A stretch of DNA of 64,000 nt, taken from an uncultured Dokdonia sp. (GTDB taxonomy: Bacteria; Bacteroidota; Bacteroidia; Flavobacteriales; Flavobacteriaceae). The DNA is taken from the NCBI RefSeq assembly GCF_947492815.1, contig NZ_CANLOB010000005.1, positions 1 through 64,000 of the forward strand. Direction: 5' to 3'. The notes beneath the pieces are model-generated. The model was given only the letters and a program-made list of their open reading frames with translations. It searched no databases and was not told the origin of the DNA. Shown piece by piece: positions 1 through 9,087 of the stretch. Every line of letters begins with the position of its first letter. Positions within the stretch are counted from its first letter, which is position 1. The position numbers were made by a program, and so were the translations under genes.

Positions 1-942
1 GACGATCCAGATACTCCAGCAGATCCAGATGGTAATATGACCGATCCATTAGATCCAGATACAGATGGCGATGGTGTTAATGATGCCGATGAAGCAAATG
101 ATGGAACGGATCCAAATGATCCTTGTGATTTTGAAATAGGTAGTCAAACATTACCAGCAGATGAAGGTTATAATGAAGCCGATTGTGATGGTGATGGTGT
201 AACGAATGGTGATGAAATTGAAGATGGTACAGATCCAAATAACTTCTGTGACTTCGTTGTAGGTAGCCAAACTGTTGAAACTTCTGTCGAATTTGATACG
301 GCCGATTGTGACGATGATGGTTTAACAAACGAAGAGGAGACTACAGGTGTAGATGATCCAATCACTATAGAAGATCCAGGTGGTAATATAACAGATCCAT
401 TAGATCCAGATACGGACGGAGACGGAGTAACTGATGGAGATGAAGCCAATGATGGAACGGATCCAAATGATCCTTGTAGCTTAGAAATAGGTAGTCAAAC
501 ATTACCAACAGATGTAGAGTTTGATACAGCCGATTGTGATGGAGATGGTATTCCTAATGGTGAAGAATTAGGTGATGAAGATGATGACGGAATTCCAGAC
601 TTCTTAGAAGAAAATAATGGAGATCCTGATGCACAAGACGGACTTGAAGTCTTTGATATTGTGACACCAAATGGAGATGGACTTAATGATGTATTTGTTA
701 TTAGAGGCATAGAGCAATTCCCAAATAATACGGTGCGTATATACAACCGTTGGGGAGTACTAGTATTTGATACTAGAGGATATGGACAAAACGATAACTT
801 CTTTAGAGGAGAATCTACAGGCCGTGTGACCATAGATCAAGATCGTTTACTGCCAGTGGGTACTTACTATTATGTGCTAGAATACACAAATAGTGAAGGA
901 AGACTACAGCAATTAGCAGGACCATTATACATAAATAGATAA
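1..942 (+). CDS. Gliding-type surface adhesin, 3' end only (5' cut by window edge)
   Basis: The reading frame is open from base 1, so the gene starts upstream of the window. The visible part is dominated by acidic Asp-rich repeats of thrombospondin type 3 style (DPDTDGDGV, DGTDPNDPC), which normally bind calcium in secreted proteins. One block at 40-130 recurs at 391-480, an offset of 351 bp (117 codons). The last ~95 residues start at VTPNGDGLNDVF and include YNRWGVLVFDT and a GTYYYVLEY strand. This is the gliding-motility-associated C-terminal domain (type B sorting signal, SprB family) used by the type IX secretion system. The next gene is a PorP/SprF protein, the usual partner of type B cargo. 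Role as a cell-surface adhesin is inferred from the family; the N-terminal domains are unseen. Confidence 0.88.
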   Translation, partial: DDPDTPADPDGNMTDPLDPDTDGDGVNDADEANDGTDPNDPCDFEIGSQTLPADEGYNEADCDGDGVTNGDEIEDGTDPNNFCDFVVGSQTVETSVEFDTADCDDDGLTNEEETTGVDDPITIEDPGGNITDPLDPDTDGDGVTDGDEANDGTDPNDPCSLEIGSQTLPTDVEFDTADCDGDGIPNGEELGDEDDDGIPDFLEENNGDPDAQDGLEVFDIVTPNGDGLNDVFVIRGIEQFPNNTVRIYNRWGVLVFDTRGYGQNDNFFRGESTGRVTIDQDRLLPVGTYYYVLEYTNSEGRLQQLAGPLYINR

Positions 943-957
943 CTAGATTAATTCATA

Positions 958-990
958 TCTGATAGACTAGTCACATACTAGTCTATCAGA
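958..990 (+). other. 13-bp perfect hairpin between adhesin and porP/sprF-like gene
   Basis: Arms 958-970 and 978-990 are perfect reverse complements around a 7-nt loop. No T-run follows on the plus strand, so it is not a textbook intrinsic terminator. Its place 15 bp after the adhesin stop and 15 bp before the next ATG suggests an mRNA-stabilising or attenuating element that sets different levels for the adhesin and its secretion partner. Confidence 0.5.
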
Positions 991-1005
991 TTAAAATAAA
1001 CACCT

Positions 1006-1968
1006 ATGAGAAAAAGTTACAACGCCATCATAGCCATGGTAATAGTAGTTTTAGGTTTACAGACAGAAAATGCTGTAGCCCAGCAGGATGCGCAGTATAC
1101 CCAGTATATGTATAATACACTGAGTATTAATCCAGCCTATGCAGGATCTAGAGGAGGACTAAGTATTTTAGGACTTCATCGAAGTCAATGGGTAGGTTTA
1201 GATGGTGCTCCCCGCACACAAACATTTTCTATTCATTCTCCAGTAGGACAATCAGAAAGAGTTGGATTGGGATTAAATATTGTTAATGATGAGATATTCA
1301 TTACCAATGAAACCTATATAGATATTGATTTTAGTTATACAATTCCTACAAGTGATAGAGGTAAGTTAGCCTTTGGAATCAAAGGAGGCGCACACTTATT
1401 GGATGTCAATTATAGCGAGGCCAGTCCATTTCAAAATGGAGACCCTTTAGCGACAGCTCAAGATAATATTGATAATCGTTTTACACCACAAGTAGGAGTA
1501 GGTTTATTCTATTATACTGATAAGTACTATTTAGGCTTTAGTGCACCTAATTTATTACGTACTGAGCATTTTGATGATAGTAATAATAGTAATGATGCAA
1601 ACGCTACCTATTTAGCGAGAGAACGAATCAACTATTACCTCACTTCGGGATATGTTTTTAATGTAACAGAAGATTTTAAGTTTAAACCTGCTGGACTCGT
1701 AAAATGGGTAGCAGGAGCACCGTTACAAGTAGATGTTACTGCAAATGCATTACTCTATGATAAATTAACATTGGGATTAGCGTATAGATGGAGTGCTTCA
1801 GTAAGTGCACTAGCAGGTTTTCAAATAACAGATGGTCTAATGCTAGGTCTTGCCTATGATAGAGAGACAACAGAATTACAACAATTTAATGATGGTAGTT
1901 ATGAAATCTTTTTGCGATTTGAAGTCTTGAATAAACCAAAACGTCTCTTGTCACCGAGATTCTTTTAA
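1006..1968 (+). CDS. PorP/SprF family type IX secretion membrane protein
   Basis: A 320-residue outer-membrane protein with an N-terminal signal peptide ending near AVAQQ. It then shows the family hallmark QYTQYMYNTLSINPAYAGS, followed by HRSQWVG and a series of alternating strands typical of a beta-barrel. PorP/SprF proteins sit in the outer membrane and are needed for secretion or surface attachment of particular type IX cargo; SprF serves the adhesin SprB. Its position directly downstream of a type B-sorted adhesin and upstream of an OmpA/PD40 protein reproduces the usual adhesin-SprF-OmpA arrangement, so it probably serves the gene at 1-942. Length is normal for the family (about 300-340 aa). 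Confidence 0.9.
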   Translation: MRKSYNAIIAMVIVVLGLQTENAVAQQDAQYTQYMYNTLSINPAYAGSRGGLSILGLHRSQWVGLDGAPRTQTFSIHSPVGQSERVGLGLNIVNDEIFITNETYIDIDFSYTIPTSDRGKLAFGIKGGAHLLDVNYSEASPFQNGDPLATAQDNIDNRFTPQVGVGLFYYTDKYYLGFSAPNLLRTEHFDDSNNSNDANATYLARERINYYLTSGYVFNVTEDFKFKPAGLVKWVAGAPLQVDVTANALLYDKLTLGLAYRWSASVSALAGFQITDGLMLGLAYDRETTELQQFNDGSYEIFLRFEVLNKPKRLLSPRFF

Positions 1969-2001
1969 GTTCACCTAAGTTAAACTAAAGTATAAGACAC
2001 A

Positions 2002-4008
2002 ATGATGTTTCAGATAAAAAAAGCAATACGTTATACGCTCATAACAACCCTTATTGTAGGGAGTGTTGGATGGTCTTATGGACAAGAGCAAGTAGATGAG
2101 GCAAAACAAGAAATAAAAGAAAAGAAAAATGGAAGTGTAAAAAAAGCAGAAAAACGATTTGATCAATATGCTTTTGTAGATGCCCGTGATTTATATTTGA
2201 GAATTGCAGATAAAGGAGACCGGTCTCCAGAAGTTCTTAAAAAATTAGGAGATTCCTATTACTTTACGAGTGAATATAGAGATGCTGTTACATGGTATGG
2301 ACAATTAGTGAATACAGGAGGAGATCAAGTAACTCCAGAATATTATTTTCGATATGCACAATCATTAAAAAGTGTGCGACGCTATGAAGAAGCAGATCAA
2401 GTGATGAATCAATTTGAAGCTGCAAACGGAAATGACTCTAGAGGTAAAATGTTTGTCAAAGAGCGCGATTACCTTGCTGAAATTGAAAGGCAATCTGGAC
2501 GATATGCCATAAAACCAATACAGGTAAATTCTGGCTTACAGGATTTTAGTCCTAGTTTTTATGGAGAGCGCCTTGTATTTTCTTCCAATCGTGAAAATAG
2601 TACAGGAACCTTAATACATGACTGGAATGATCAACCATTTTTAGATCTATATATAGTAGACAATCCTGAAACGGATGCTCCAACGATTAGCAAGTTAGAA
2701 GGAGATGTAAATACAAAGTACCACGAGAGTAGTACGGTATTTAATGATTTAGGAGATGTGATGTATTTCACACGTAACAATTATACAGCAAAGCGACTGA
2801 AACGAGATCAAGAAGGAACTAACAAATTAAAATTATATAAAAGCTTTCGCGAAAGCGGACAATGGAGTGTTGCAGAAGAATTACCATTTAATAGTAACGA
2901 ATACTCTGTAGCGCATCCTGCATTAAGTCCAGATGGAAAGACCTTGTATTTTGCATCAGATATGCCAGGAACAAAGGGCTTGTCAGATATATGGCGAGTG
3001 TCTATTAATGCAGACGGTACGTATGGAACTCCAGAAAATTTAGGAGAAACAATCAATACAGAAGGAAGAGAAACATTTCCTTTTATAAGCAAAGATGGAA
3101 GATTGTTTTTTGCTACAGATGGACATATAGGATTAGGAGGACTAGATGTATTTGTTGCCCAGATAGAAGACAATGGTACTGTAGGCGACGCCTATAATGC
3201 TGGAAAACCTGTAAATAGTAGTTATGATGATTTTGGGTTGATTCTAGACAATGATAAAGGACTAGGATATTTTTCTTCAAATCGTGCTACAGGTCTAGGA
3301 AATGACGATATCTATGGGTTTACTAGAGAGAAAAAACTACTGACGAATTGTGGTCAAGTGATTAGTGGTATCACAAGAGATGTAAAAACAGATCAAGTAC
3401 TACCTATGGCAAGAGTGCAGTTACGAGACAAACAAAATAATGTCATTACACAAACTACATCAGATGTACTAGGGAACTATAATTTTGATGGAATCAACTG
3501 TGATGACACCTATGTTGTGAGGGCAGAAAAAGAAAATTATGATCCTGCTGAAGCAATTATCACAACAGATGGAGAAGCAGGTAGAAATATAAAACGTGAT
3601 CTATACTTAAAACCTCCAGTAGCTGTAAATGTAGGAGACGACTTAAATGAATTACTGGGATTAAAACCAATTTATTTTGATCTTGATAAATCTTTTATAC
3701 GTCCAGATGCAGAGAGAGAACTCATAAAAGTAATCGCTTTTATGGAACAATTTCCAAATGCAAAAATAGACGTGAGAAGTCATACAGACAGTCGTGCAGA
3801 CGATGCATATAATATTGCATTATCTCAACGCAGAAATACATCTACTATTGATTATATAGTAAATGTAGGTGGTATATCTAGAAGTAGATTAACAGGAAGA
3901 GGTTATGGAGAAACACAATTAACAAATAGATGTAGTAATGGTGTGCCATGCTCAGAAGGAGAACATCAATTAAATAGAAGAAGTGAATTTATAATATTAG
4001 CAAAATAA
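2002..4008 (+). CDS. OmpA family protein with TPR, PD40 propeller and CarboxypepD-like domain
   Basis: 668 residues. A signal peptide ends near VGWSYGQ. TPR-like helices follow (about 45-160; GDSYYFTSEYRDAV), then PD40/WD40-like propeller blades (about 165-440; HPALSPDGKTLYFASD, FPFISKDGRLFFATD). A carboxypeptidase-regulatory-like beta sandwich follows (about 455-535), then a C-terminal OmpA peptidoglycan-binding domain (about 550-668; IYFDLDKSFIRPDA, RSHTDSRADDAYN). The same order is seen in PorE-like proteins that anchor type IX components to peptidoglycan. It forms a transcription unit with the two genes before it (33 bp gap to the PorP/SprF gene). The palindrome GCTTTCGCGAAAGC lies in it at 2843-2856, read as SFRES inside the propeller. 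ATG at 2005 is an equally possible start. Confidence 0.88.
   Translation: MMFQIKKAIRYTLITTLIVGSVGWSYGQEQVDEAKQEIKEKKNGSVKKAEKRFDQYAFVDARDLYLRIADKGDRSPEVLKKLGDSYYFTSEYRDAVTWYGQLVNTGGDQVTPEYYFRYAQSLKSVRRYEEADQVMNQFEAANGNDSRGKMFVKERDYLAEIERQSGRYAIKPIQVNSGLQDFSPSFYGERLVFSSNRENSTGTLIHDWNDQPFLDLYIVDNPETDAPTISKLEGDVNTKYHESSTVFNDLGDVMYFTRNNYTAKRLKRDQEGTNKLKLYKSFRESGQWSVAEELPFNSNEYSVAHPALSPDGKTLYFASDMPGTKGLSDIWRVSINADGTYGTPENLGETINTEGRETFPFISKDGRLFFATDGHIGLGGLDVFVAQIEDNGTVGDAYNAGKPVNSSYDDFGLILDNDKGLGYFSSNRATGLGNDDIYGFTREKKLLTNCGQVISGITRDVKTDQVLPMARVQLRDKQNNVITQTTSDVLGNYNFDGINCDDTYVVRAEKENYDPAEAIITTDGEAGRNIKRDLYLKPPVAVNVGDDLNELLGLKPIYFDLDKSFIRPDAERELIKVIAFMEQFPNAKIDVRSHTDSRADDAYNIALSQRRNTSTIDYIVNVGGISRSRLTGRGYGETQLTNRCSNGVPCSEGEHQLNRRSEFIILAK
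2843..2856. repeat. GCTTTCGCGAAAGC palindrome, exact copy 1
   Basis: Perfect 14-bp palindrome inside the OmpA/PD40 gene, read in frame as S-F-R-E-S. See the finding on this repeat family. Confidence 0.9.
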
Positions 4009-4069
4009 ATAATAAAAAAATATAGAATAATACACCACACTTTACCCAACTTAAAAAGTGAGCTGATTT

Positions 4070-4256
4070 GGTGTTATTTATAAGAAATAAATAAAATCCC
4101 GCTGTACATAAAGAGTTGTGTTCTTTTGGATTGACTTAATCCAATGAAGGGTGAGCATAGCGAGAATTTCATTCATTCCTTTATTAGGGAACGGGAATAG
4201 ATGAAATGATCTTTATCTGATGTGTAGTGGGTTTTTTATTTCTTATAAATAACACC
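4070..4256. repeat. Inverted duplication of the amidohydrolase 3' end (22-bp perfect arms)
   Basis: Bases 4070-4091 are the exact reverse complement of 4235-4256. The right arm is the last codons and stop of the amidohydrolase gene; the left arm is an inverted copy 143 bp away in the convergent intergenic region. Similarity continues imperfectly past the arms on the inner side. The inner segment holds further small stems (ttggatt/aatccaa near 4137-4155). It could act as a bidirectional terminator or be the footprint of an inversion or duplication. Confidence 0.75.
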
Positions 4257-5516
4257 ATTTTTCATAACAAAAGAAACCGATGTCATTGTAGAAATATCTT
4301 TGGTAGGATTTCCATCTACAGCAATAATATCAGCTAGATATCCTTCTTTTAATTCTCCTAATTGACCCTGCATGTCTAATACTTTTGCATTAGTAATTGT
4401 GGCAGATTGAATAGAAAACATTTCAGACCAACCAGTTTCTACCATATAAATAAATTCTTTAGCATTTTCTCCATGAGGAAATACACCTGCATCCGTTCCA
4501 AAAGCAATATTTACACCTTCGTCAGCAACCATTTTCATCGTTTGACGAATGCCCGCATCTACCTTCATGATTTTAGGAATAATAATATCTGGATAATACC
4601 CAGGGATATCTGCTTGTTGTCTTACGTAGCGACCTGCAGATAATGTAGGGACAAGATACGTACCATATTGCTTCATTAGCATGGCAGTTTCTTTATCCAT
4701 TAAAGATCCGTGCTCAATGGTAGTAACACCTCCTTTTATAGCACGCTGCATACCCTCGATTCCATGAGCATGAGCTGCAACACTCATTCCGTATTCTTTA
4801 GCAGTTTTTACAATTTCATTAATCTCTTCCTGTGTAAACTGAGGATTTACTCCATTTTTACTCACACTTAAAACACCTCCAGTAGCTGTGATTTTAATAA
4901 CATCAGCGCCATTTTTATAACGCTGGCGTACTGCTTTACGAGCATCTGCAGGACTATTAATAACACCTTCTGCAGGCCCTGGGTCTCCCATCAACTCTTT
5001 CTTGTATCCGTTGGTAGGATCGGCATGACCTCCGGTAGTTCCTATAGCTTTTTCGGCAGTAAAAATACGAGGACCATCTACAGTCCCTTTATTGATAGCA
5101 TTTCGTAAAGATACATTTACGCCACTTCCTCCTAAATCACGCACTGTAGTAAAACCAGCCATTAGGGTGCGCTTTGCAATCTCACCAGCTGTATAAGCGA
5201 CATCAGCTTCGTTTTTTGTAAAAGGCTCAATATATCTCTTTGGACTTGTTTCACCTTCAATATGAACATGCATATCGATAAGCCCAGGCATCACTGTTTT
5301 AGAAGTAAGATCAACAACCGCTTGATTTTTCTTAGGCTGTGTATATCCTTTATCAATAGCAATGATTTTATTTCCTTGTACTGTAATAGTACGCTCCGTG
5401 AGAACAGTACCATTTTCAGTATCGATCAATTTACCACAATGTAATAACGTAGTTTCTTGTGCAAAAGAAATAGTGCTTATAAAAAGTGCCAATAGCAATA
5501 AAAAGATCTTTTTCAT
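4236..5516 (-). CDS. Exported amidohydrolase (imidazolonepropionase/prolidase-like)
   Basis: 426 residues with an N-terminal signal peptide (LLLALFISTISFAQ), so probably periplasmic. It has the metal-dependent amidohydrolase signature: a metal-binding HVH in GLIDMHVHIEGE, a Lys in ADVIKITATGG, His in AAHAHGIEGM and IEHGS, and the late Asp in FGTDAG. Proteins of this type hydrolyse cyclic amides or Xaa-Pro-type dipeptides; the substrate cannot be read from sequence. It lies 22 bp after the DegT aminotransferase gene on the same strand and is probably co-transcribed, though no functional link is evident. Its 3' end is duplicated in inverted orientation in the following intergenic region. Confidence 0.85.
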   Translation of the reverse strand: MKKIFLLLLALFISTISFAQETTLLHCGKLIDTENGTVLTERTITVQGNKIIAIDKGYTQPKKNQAVVDLTSKTVMPGLIDMHVHIEGETSPKRYIEPFTKNEADVAYTAGEIAKRTLMAGFTTVRDLGGSGVNVSLRNAINKGTVDGPRIFTAEKAIGTTGGHADPTNGYKKELMGDPGPAEGVINSPADARKAVRQRYKNGADVIKITATGGVLSVSKNGVNPQFTQEEINEIVKTAKEYGMSVAAHAHGIEGMQRAIKGGVTTIEHGSLMDKETAMLMKQYGTYLVPTLSAGRYVRQQADIPGYYPDIIIPKIMKVDAGIRQTMKMVADEGVNIAFGTDAGVFPHGENAKEFIYMVETGWSEMFSIQSATITNAKVLDMQGQLGELKEGYLADIIAVDGNPTKDISTMTSVSFVMKNGVIYKK

Positions 5517-5538
5517 GGGTGATAGTTGTTTTAGTAAG

Positions 5539-6672
5539 TTATTTATTTACAAAATCGATGATAGTAGAAGTGATAAAAGCAATTTGCTCATCATCAAGTT
5601 CTGTATGCATAGGAAGCGAGATTACATCTTGAACTAATTGATTCGTAACTGTAAAATCAGCTTCGTTATAACGCTCATCCAAATACGCTTTTTGTTTGTG
5701 TAAAGGAATAGGATAATATACACCACAAGGAATCTGCTTTTCCTGTAAGTGAGCTACTAATGCATCACGGTCTGTATCTTTTAATCGTAAAGTATATTGA
5801 TGAAATACATGACAGTCACAACTATCACATATCATAGGAGTAATGATTTTTTCCTCATTCATAAATGCAGCAGAGTATTTACGAGCAGCATCTCGACGAG
5901 CCGTGTTATAGGAATCTAGGTGTGGTAGTTTTGCACGTAAAACAGTTGCTTGAATAGAATCCAACCTACTATTTACACCTACTACATCGTGATGATAGCG
6001 CTTATACATCCCGTGATTTACGATACCTCGTATGGTATGAGCAAGATCAGCATCATTGGTAAAGATAGCACCACCATCTCCATAACACCCTAAATTTTTA
6101 GAAGGAAAAAAAGAAGTAGTACCTACATGTCCTATAGCTCCTGTTTTTACCTTTTTGCCATCACGTCCCGTATACGTTGCTCCAATACCTTGCGCATTAT
6201 CTTCTATGACATATAAATCATGTTCTTTTGCAAGATCCATAATAGCATCCATATTAGCAGCCATTCCAAAAAGATGTACAGGAACAATTGCTTTTGTTTT
6301 GGGAGTAATTGCTTTTTTTATAGCCTCAATATCAATATTGAAATTAACAGGATCTACGTCTACAAGCACAGGCGTAAGATGTAATAGAGCAATCACCTCT
6401 ACAGTAGCGGCAAATGTAAAATCAGCTGTGATTACCTCATCACCAGGTTGTAAACCAAGTCCCATCATAGCAATTTGTAATGCATCTGTTCCATTAGCAC
6501 ATGGGATCACATGATGAACACCTAAGTAATCTTCAAGTTCTTTTTGAAATGTATGTACTTCAGGACCATTTACAAAGGCACTAGATTCAATAACTTCTAG
6601 CACAGAGGCATCTACACGTTCTTTTATTTTCTGATATTGACCTTTAAGGTCAACCATTTGTATCTTCTTCAT
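5539..6672 (-). CDS. DegT/DnrJ/EryC1/StrS family PLP-dependent aminotransferase
   Basis: 377 residues from the ATG at 6672 (MKKIQMVDL). The frame stays open 34 codons further upstream, but those residues do not look like the family, whose members are about 370-390 aa. Typical motifs are present: the N-terminal VDLKGQYQKIK, FVNGPEVHTFQKELE, the substrate-side CANGTDALQ, EDNAQGIGA, and the PLP lysine K192 in FFPSKNLGCYGDGG. Members transaminate keto-sugars for LPS, O-antigen or glycan building blocks. The divergent neighbour waaA (Kdo transferase) supports an envelope-sugar role. The exact sugar nucleotide is not inferable. Confidence 0.88.
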   Translation of the reverse strand: MKKIQMVDLKGQYQKIKERVDASVLEVIESSAFVNGPEVHTFQKELEDYLGVHHVIPCANGTDALQIAMMGLGLQPGDEVITADFTFAATVEVIALLHLTPVLVDVDPVNFNIDIEAIKKAITPKTKAIVPVHLFGMAANMDAIMDLAKEHDLYVIEDNAQGIGATYTGRDGKKVKTGAIGHVGTTSFFPSKNLGCYGDGGAIFTNDADLAHTIRGIVNHGMYKRYHHDVVGVNSRLDSIQATVLRAKLPHLDSYNTARRDAARKYSAAFMNEEKIITPMICDSCDCHVFHQYTLRLKDTDRDALVAHLQEKQIPCGVYYPIPLHKQKAYLDERYNEADFTVTNQLVQDVISLPMHTELDDEQIAFITSTIIDFVNK

Positions 6673-6808
6673 AGGTATGAAAGAGTTTTTACTCTTTAGA
6701 GTTAGGATAAGACTGATTGTGTTTTCAATTAAGAAAGTTGTAACGAAAATACAAAAACTAGTACCTTCCAACAATCTATTTTATGACAAAGCGCTATTTT
6801 AGCAGTGT

Positions 6809-8050
6809 ATGCGTAGTCTCTATTCTAGTATAATATACATCTTACAAGCAATTTTGCCTGTATCTGGACTTTTTAGTGCCAAGATGAAGTTATTTGTAAA
6901 AGGTAGAAAAGATATTTTTTCAACACTAAGAAATCAACTAACAGACAAAGATCGTGTCATTTGGTTTCATGCCGCTTCTCTAGGAGAGTATGAGCAAGGT
7001 GTTCCGGTAATGGAAGAGTTATTAAAAAAGTATCCGCAATTTTCATTGGTAATTACGTTCTTCTCTCCCTCTGGTTATGAGATTAAGAAAAATAACGCTT
7101 TCGCGAAAGCGACCACCTATTTACCCCTTGATACCCCAACAAATGCCCGGTTATTTCTTGATGTAGTACATCCTGAACTAGTGTTTTTTATTAAATATGA
7201 ATTTTGGCCGAATTATTTGACAGCTCTAAAAAAGCGAAATATAAAAACGGTGTTACTCTCTGGTGTTTTTAGAGAAAGCCAACCGTTTTTTAAATGGTAT
7301 GGGAAATGGATGCTTAAAAGTTTTGAAGCTTTTGACCATTACTTTGTACAAGACAAAACATCAGCTATAGCAGCAAAAACATTAAACCTCCACCCAGTGA
7401 CTATAAGTGGGGATACACGTTTTGATCGTGTTTCTCGTCAAATAGAAATGGATAATACCTTAAGTTTTATTTCAGCATTTAAAGCAAATCAACTTTGTGT
7501 AGTGTGTGGTAGTACATGGCCAGAAGATGATGAAGTGCTTACCACATTTATTAATAATCATCAAAGTGATACTAAATTTATTATTGCCCCTCATCAGATA
7601 AAACCAGAGAAAATAAAAGTATTACAAGAAAAACTTGAAGTGAAAACTGTTTTGTTTTCAGAAAAAGAAGGAAAAGCACTCTCTGAGTATAATGTCTTTA
7701 TCATAGACACGATAGGTTTACTCACTAAAATATATAACTATGCAGATATTGCATATGTAGGCGGAGCGTTAGGAACAAAGGGATTACATAATATATTAGA
7801 GCCGGCAACTTTTGGAATTCCAATTATTATTGGAAATTATTTTGAGAAGTTCCCAGAAGCAAAAAGACTACAGCAACTTGCAGGATTATACACTATTTCA
7901 AATCAAAAAGAACTTGATGATATCTTACACAAGTTATTGATTGATCAAAAATTCAGATCTCAAACAGGAATGATTGCAGGTCACTTTATAAATAGCAATA
8001 CAGGAGCTACCAGAACCGTTATGGAATATATATCGGGTTTATATGGGTAG
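6809..8050 (+). CDS. waaA: 3-deoxy-D-manno-octulosonic acid (Kdo) transferase
   Basis: 413 residues, the usual length for WaaA/KdtA. The enzyme moves Kdo from CMP-Kdo to lipid A precursor at the inner membrane. Visible marks are a hydrophobic N-terminal anchor, WFHAASLGEYEQ, LVITFFSPSGYE, and PLDTPTNARLFLDVVHPELVFFIK. Also present are a SGDTRFDRV motif, HQIKPEKIK and the C-terminal glycosyltransferase motif GGALGTKGLHNILEPATFG. Palindrome GCTTTCGCGAAAGC at 7097-7110 is read in frame as AFAKA in a short loop before the PLDTP motif. The 3' end overlaps the next gene by 8 bp, so the two are translationally coupled. Confidence 0.93.
   Translation: MRSLYSSIIYILQAILPVSGLFSAKMKLFVKGRKDIFSTLRNQLTDKDRVIWFHAASLGEYEQGVPVMEELLKKYPQFSLVITFFSPSGYEIKKNNAFAKATTYLPLDTPTNARLFLDVVHPELVFFIKYEFWPNYLTALKKRNIKTVLLSGVFRESQPFFKWYGKWMLKSFEAFDHYFVQDKTSAIAAKTLNLHPVTISGDTRFDRVSRQIEMDNTLSFISAFKANQLCVVCGSTWPEDDEVLTTFINNHQSDTKFIIAPHQIKPEKIKVLQEKLEVKTVLFSEKEGKALSEYNVFIIDTIGLLTKIYNYADIAYVGGALGTKGLHNILEPATFGIPIIIGNYFEKFPEAKRLQQLAGLYTISNQKELDDILHKLLIDQKFRSQTGMIAGHFINSNTGATRTVMEYISGLYG
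7097..7110. repeat. GCTTTCGCGAAAGC palindrome, exact copy 2
   Basis: In-frame within waaA, read as A-F-A-K-A. Confidence 0.9.
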
Positions 8051-8828
8051 ATTATTTTTGAATGTATTGTGGGTTGTATTACTTACTGTTATTACACAGA
8101 TAGGAGGAGTGATCTATATTATTGTTACACTTCTATACAGAAAAAAGACATTTAAAAAATGGAGTGTGTTTATAGTACTGTATCTTATTTGTACATATGC
8201 TATCGTTCCATATGTAGCACCTTTATTTGGGAGAGAAAAAATAAAGATAGATGATACTATTAAAATCCATATGTTTTTTACATCTCTGACAAATAGAAAT
8301 TATGTCGTTCCAAAAGTTAATGAAGTACTTGCAAATATTTCAGAGAAGTTAACCAAAAAATATCCAGGAATAGAAATCCATTGTTTGGATGCTAATTTTC
8401 CATTTCTTAATGGATTTCCATTACCACCACATTTAAGTCATAAAGATGGGAAGAAGCTAGATATTTCTTTGCTTTATGAAGATCAAAAAGGAGTGCTAGT
8501 AAATGAGAAACCTTCAGTAAGTGGTTATGGAGCATTTGTTTATCCTACTAATGGAGAATATGATCAGATTTCAGTATGTAAAAGAAAAGGGTATTGGCAA
8601 TATGATTTCCCTAAGTATCTTACATTAGGGACTGTATATCCAGAATTGAATTTCTCTGAAAAGGGAACAAAGACATTACTTCAACTTATTGCTCAAGAAG
8701 CATCTATTTCTAAAATTTTTATCGAACCACACTTAAGAGATAGAATGAATATAAACCATGTGAAAATTAGATACCATGGTTGTAAAGCAGTAAGGCATGA
8801 TGATCATATTCATATTCAAGTTAGGTAA
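8043..8828 (+). CDS. Membrane-anchored LAS-type metallopeptidase-like protein
   Basis: 261 residues. Two hydrophobic helices lie at the N terminus (about 8-30 and 40-60). The soluble C-terminal part carries H-x(6)-D in SHKDGKKLDIS and H-x-H in HDDHIHIQVR. These match the zinc-binding pattern of LAS-fold peptidases (M15/M74, including MepA-like murein endopeptidases). I infer a periplasmic cell-wall peptidase; overall similarity to a named family is not certain. It overlaps the end of waaA by 8 bp, so both envelope genes are expressed together. Confidence 0.65.
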   Translation: MGRLFLNVLWVVLLTVITQIGGVIYIIVTLLYRKKTFKKWSVFIVLYLICTYAIVPYVAPLFGREKIKIDDTIKIHMFFTSLTNRNYVVPKVNEVLANISEKLTKKYPGIEIHCLDANFPFLNGFPLPPHLSHKDGKKLDISLLYEDQKGVLVNEKPSVSGYGAFVYPTNGEYDQISVCKRKGYWQYDFPKYLTLGTVYPELNFSEKGTKTLLQLIAQEASISKIFIEPHLRDRMNINHVKIRYHGCKAVRHDDHIHIQVR

Positions 8829-9028
8829 CTTGAATATGAATATATAAATTTTTGATGCCTACTAAAATAAAAGCATATTACGCGTTTTTTGCACTTGATA
8901 TACGGTTTTTGTGTAATTAGTTGATTTTCTTACTATTGAGTAATCCTGCTAACACTAGCGTTTATGGGGCTTATGCTTATTTTTAAATTACGAATTTTTT
9001 AATTTTTTAACGTTAATTTTGATATTTA

Positions 9029-9060
9029 TTGATGATTTGATAAAATATTCGTTAGTTTTA
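9029..9060 (+). promoter_or_regulatory. Possible susC promoter
   Basis: TTG at 9029-9031, 21 bp, then TAGTTTTA at 9053-9060, close to the Bacteroidetes pattern TTG-N19-21-TAnnTTTG. It lies 28 bp upstream of the susC-like ATG. The rest of the gap 8829-9087 is AT-rich and shows nothing else I can identify. Confidence 0.35.
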
Positions 9061-9087
9061 TTGAGATTAACAAAAAAATCAATCAAT

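Noticed and set aside
5517..6774. Longer DegT protein starting at 6774
   Set aside because: The 34 extra residues do not resemble the family; ATG 6672 gives the normal N terminus and length.
9019..9087. SusC start at 9019
   Set aside because: It would put 23 non-signal residues before a good signal peptide that begins at 9088.
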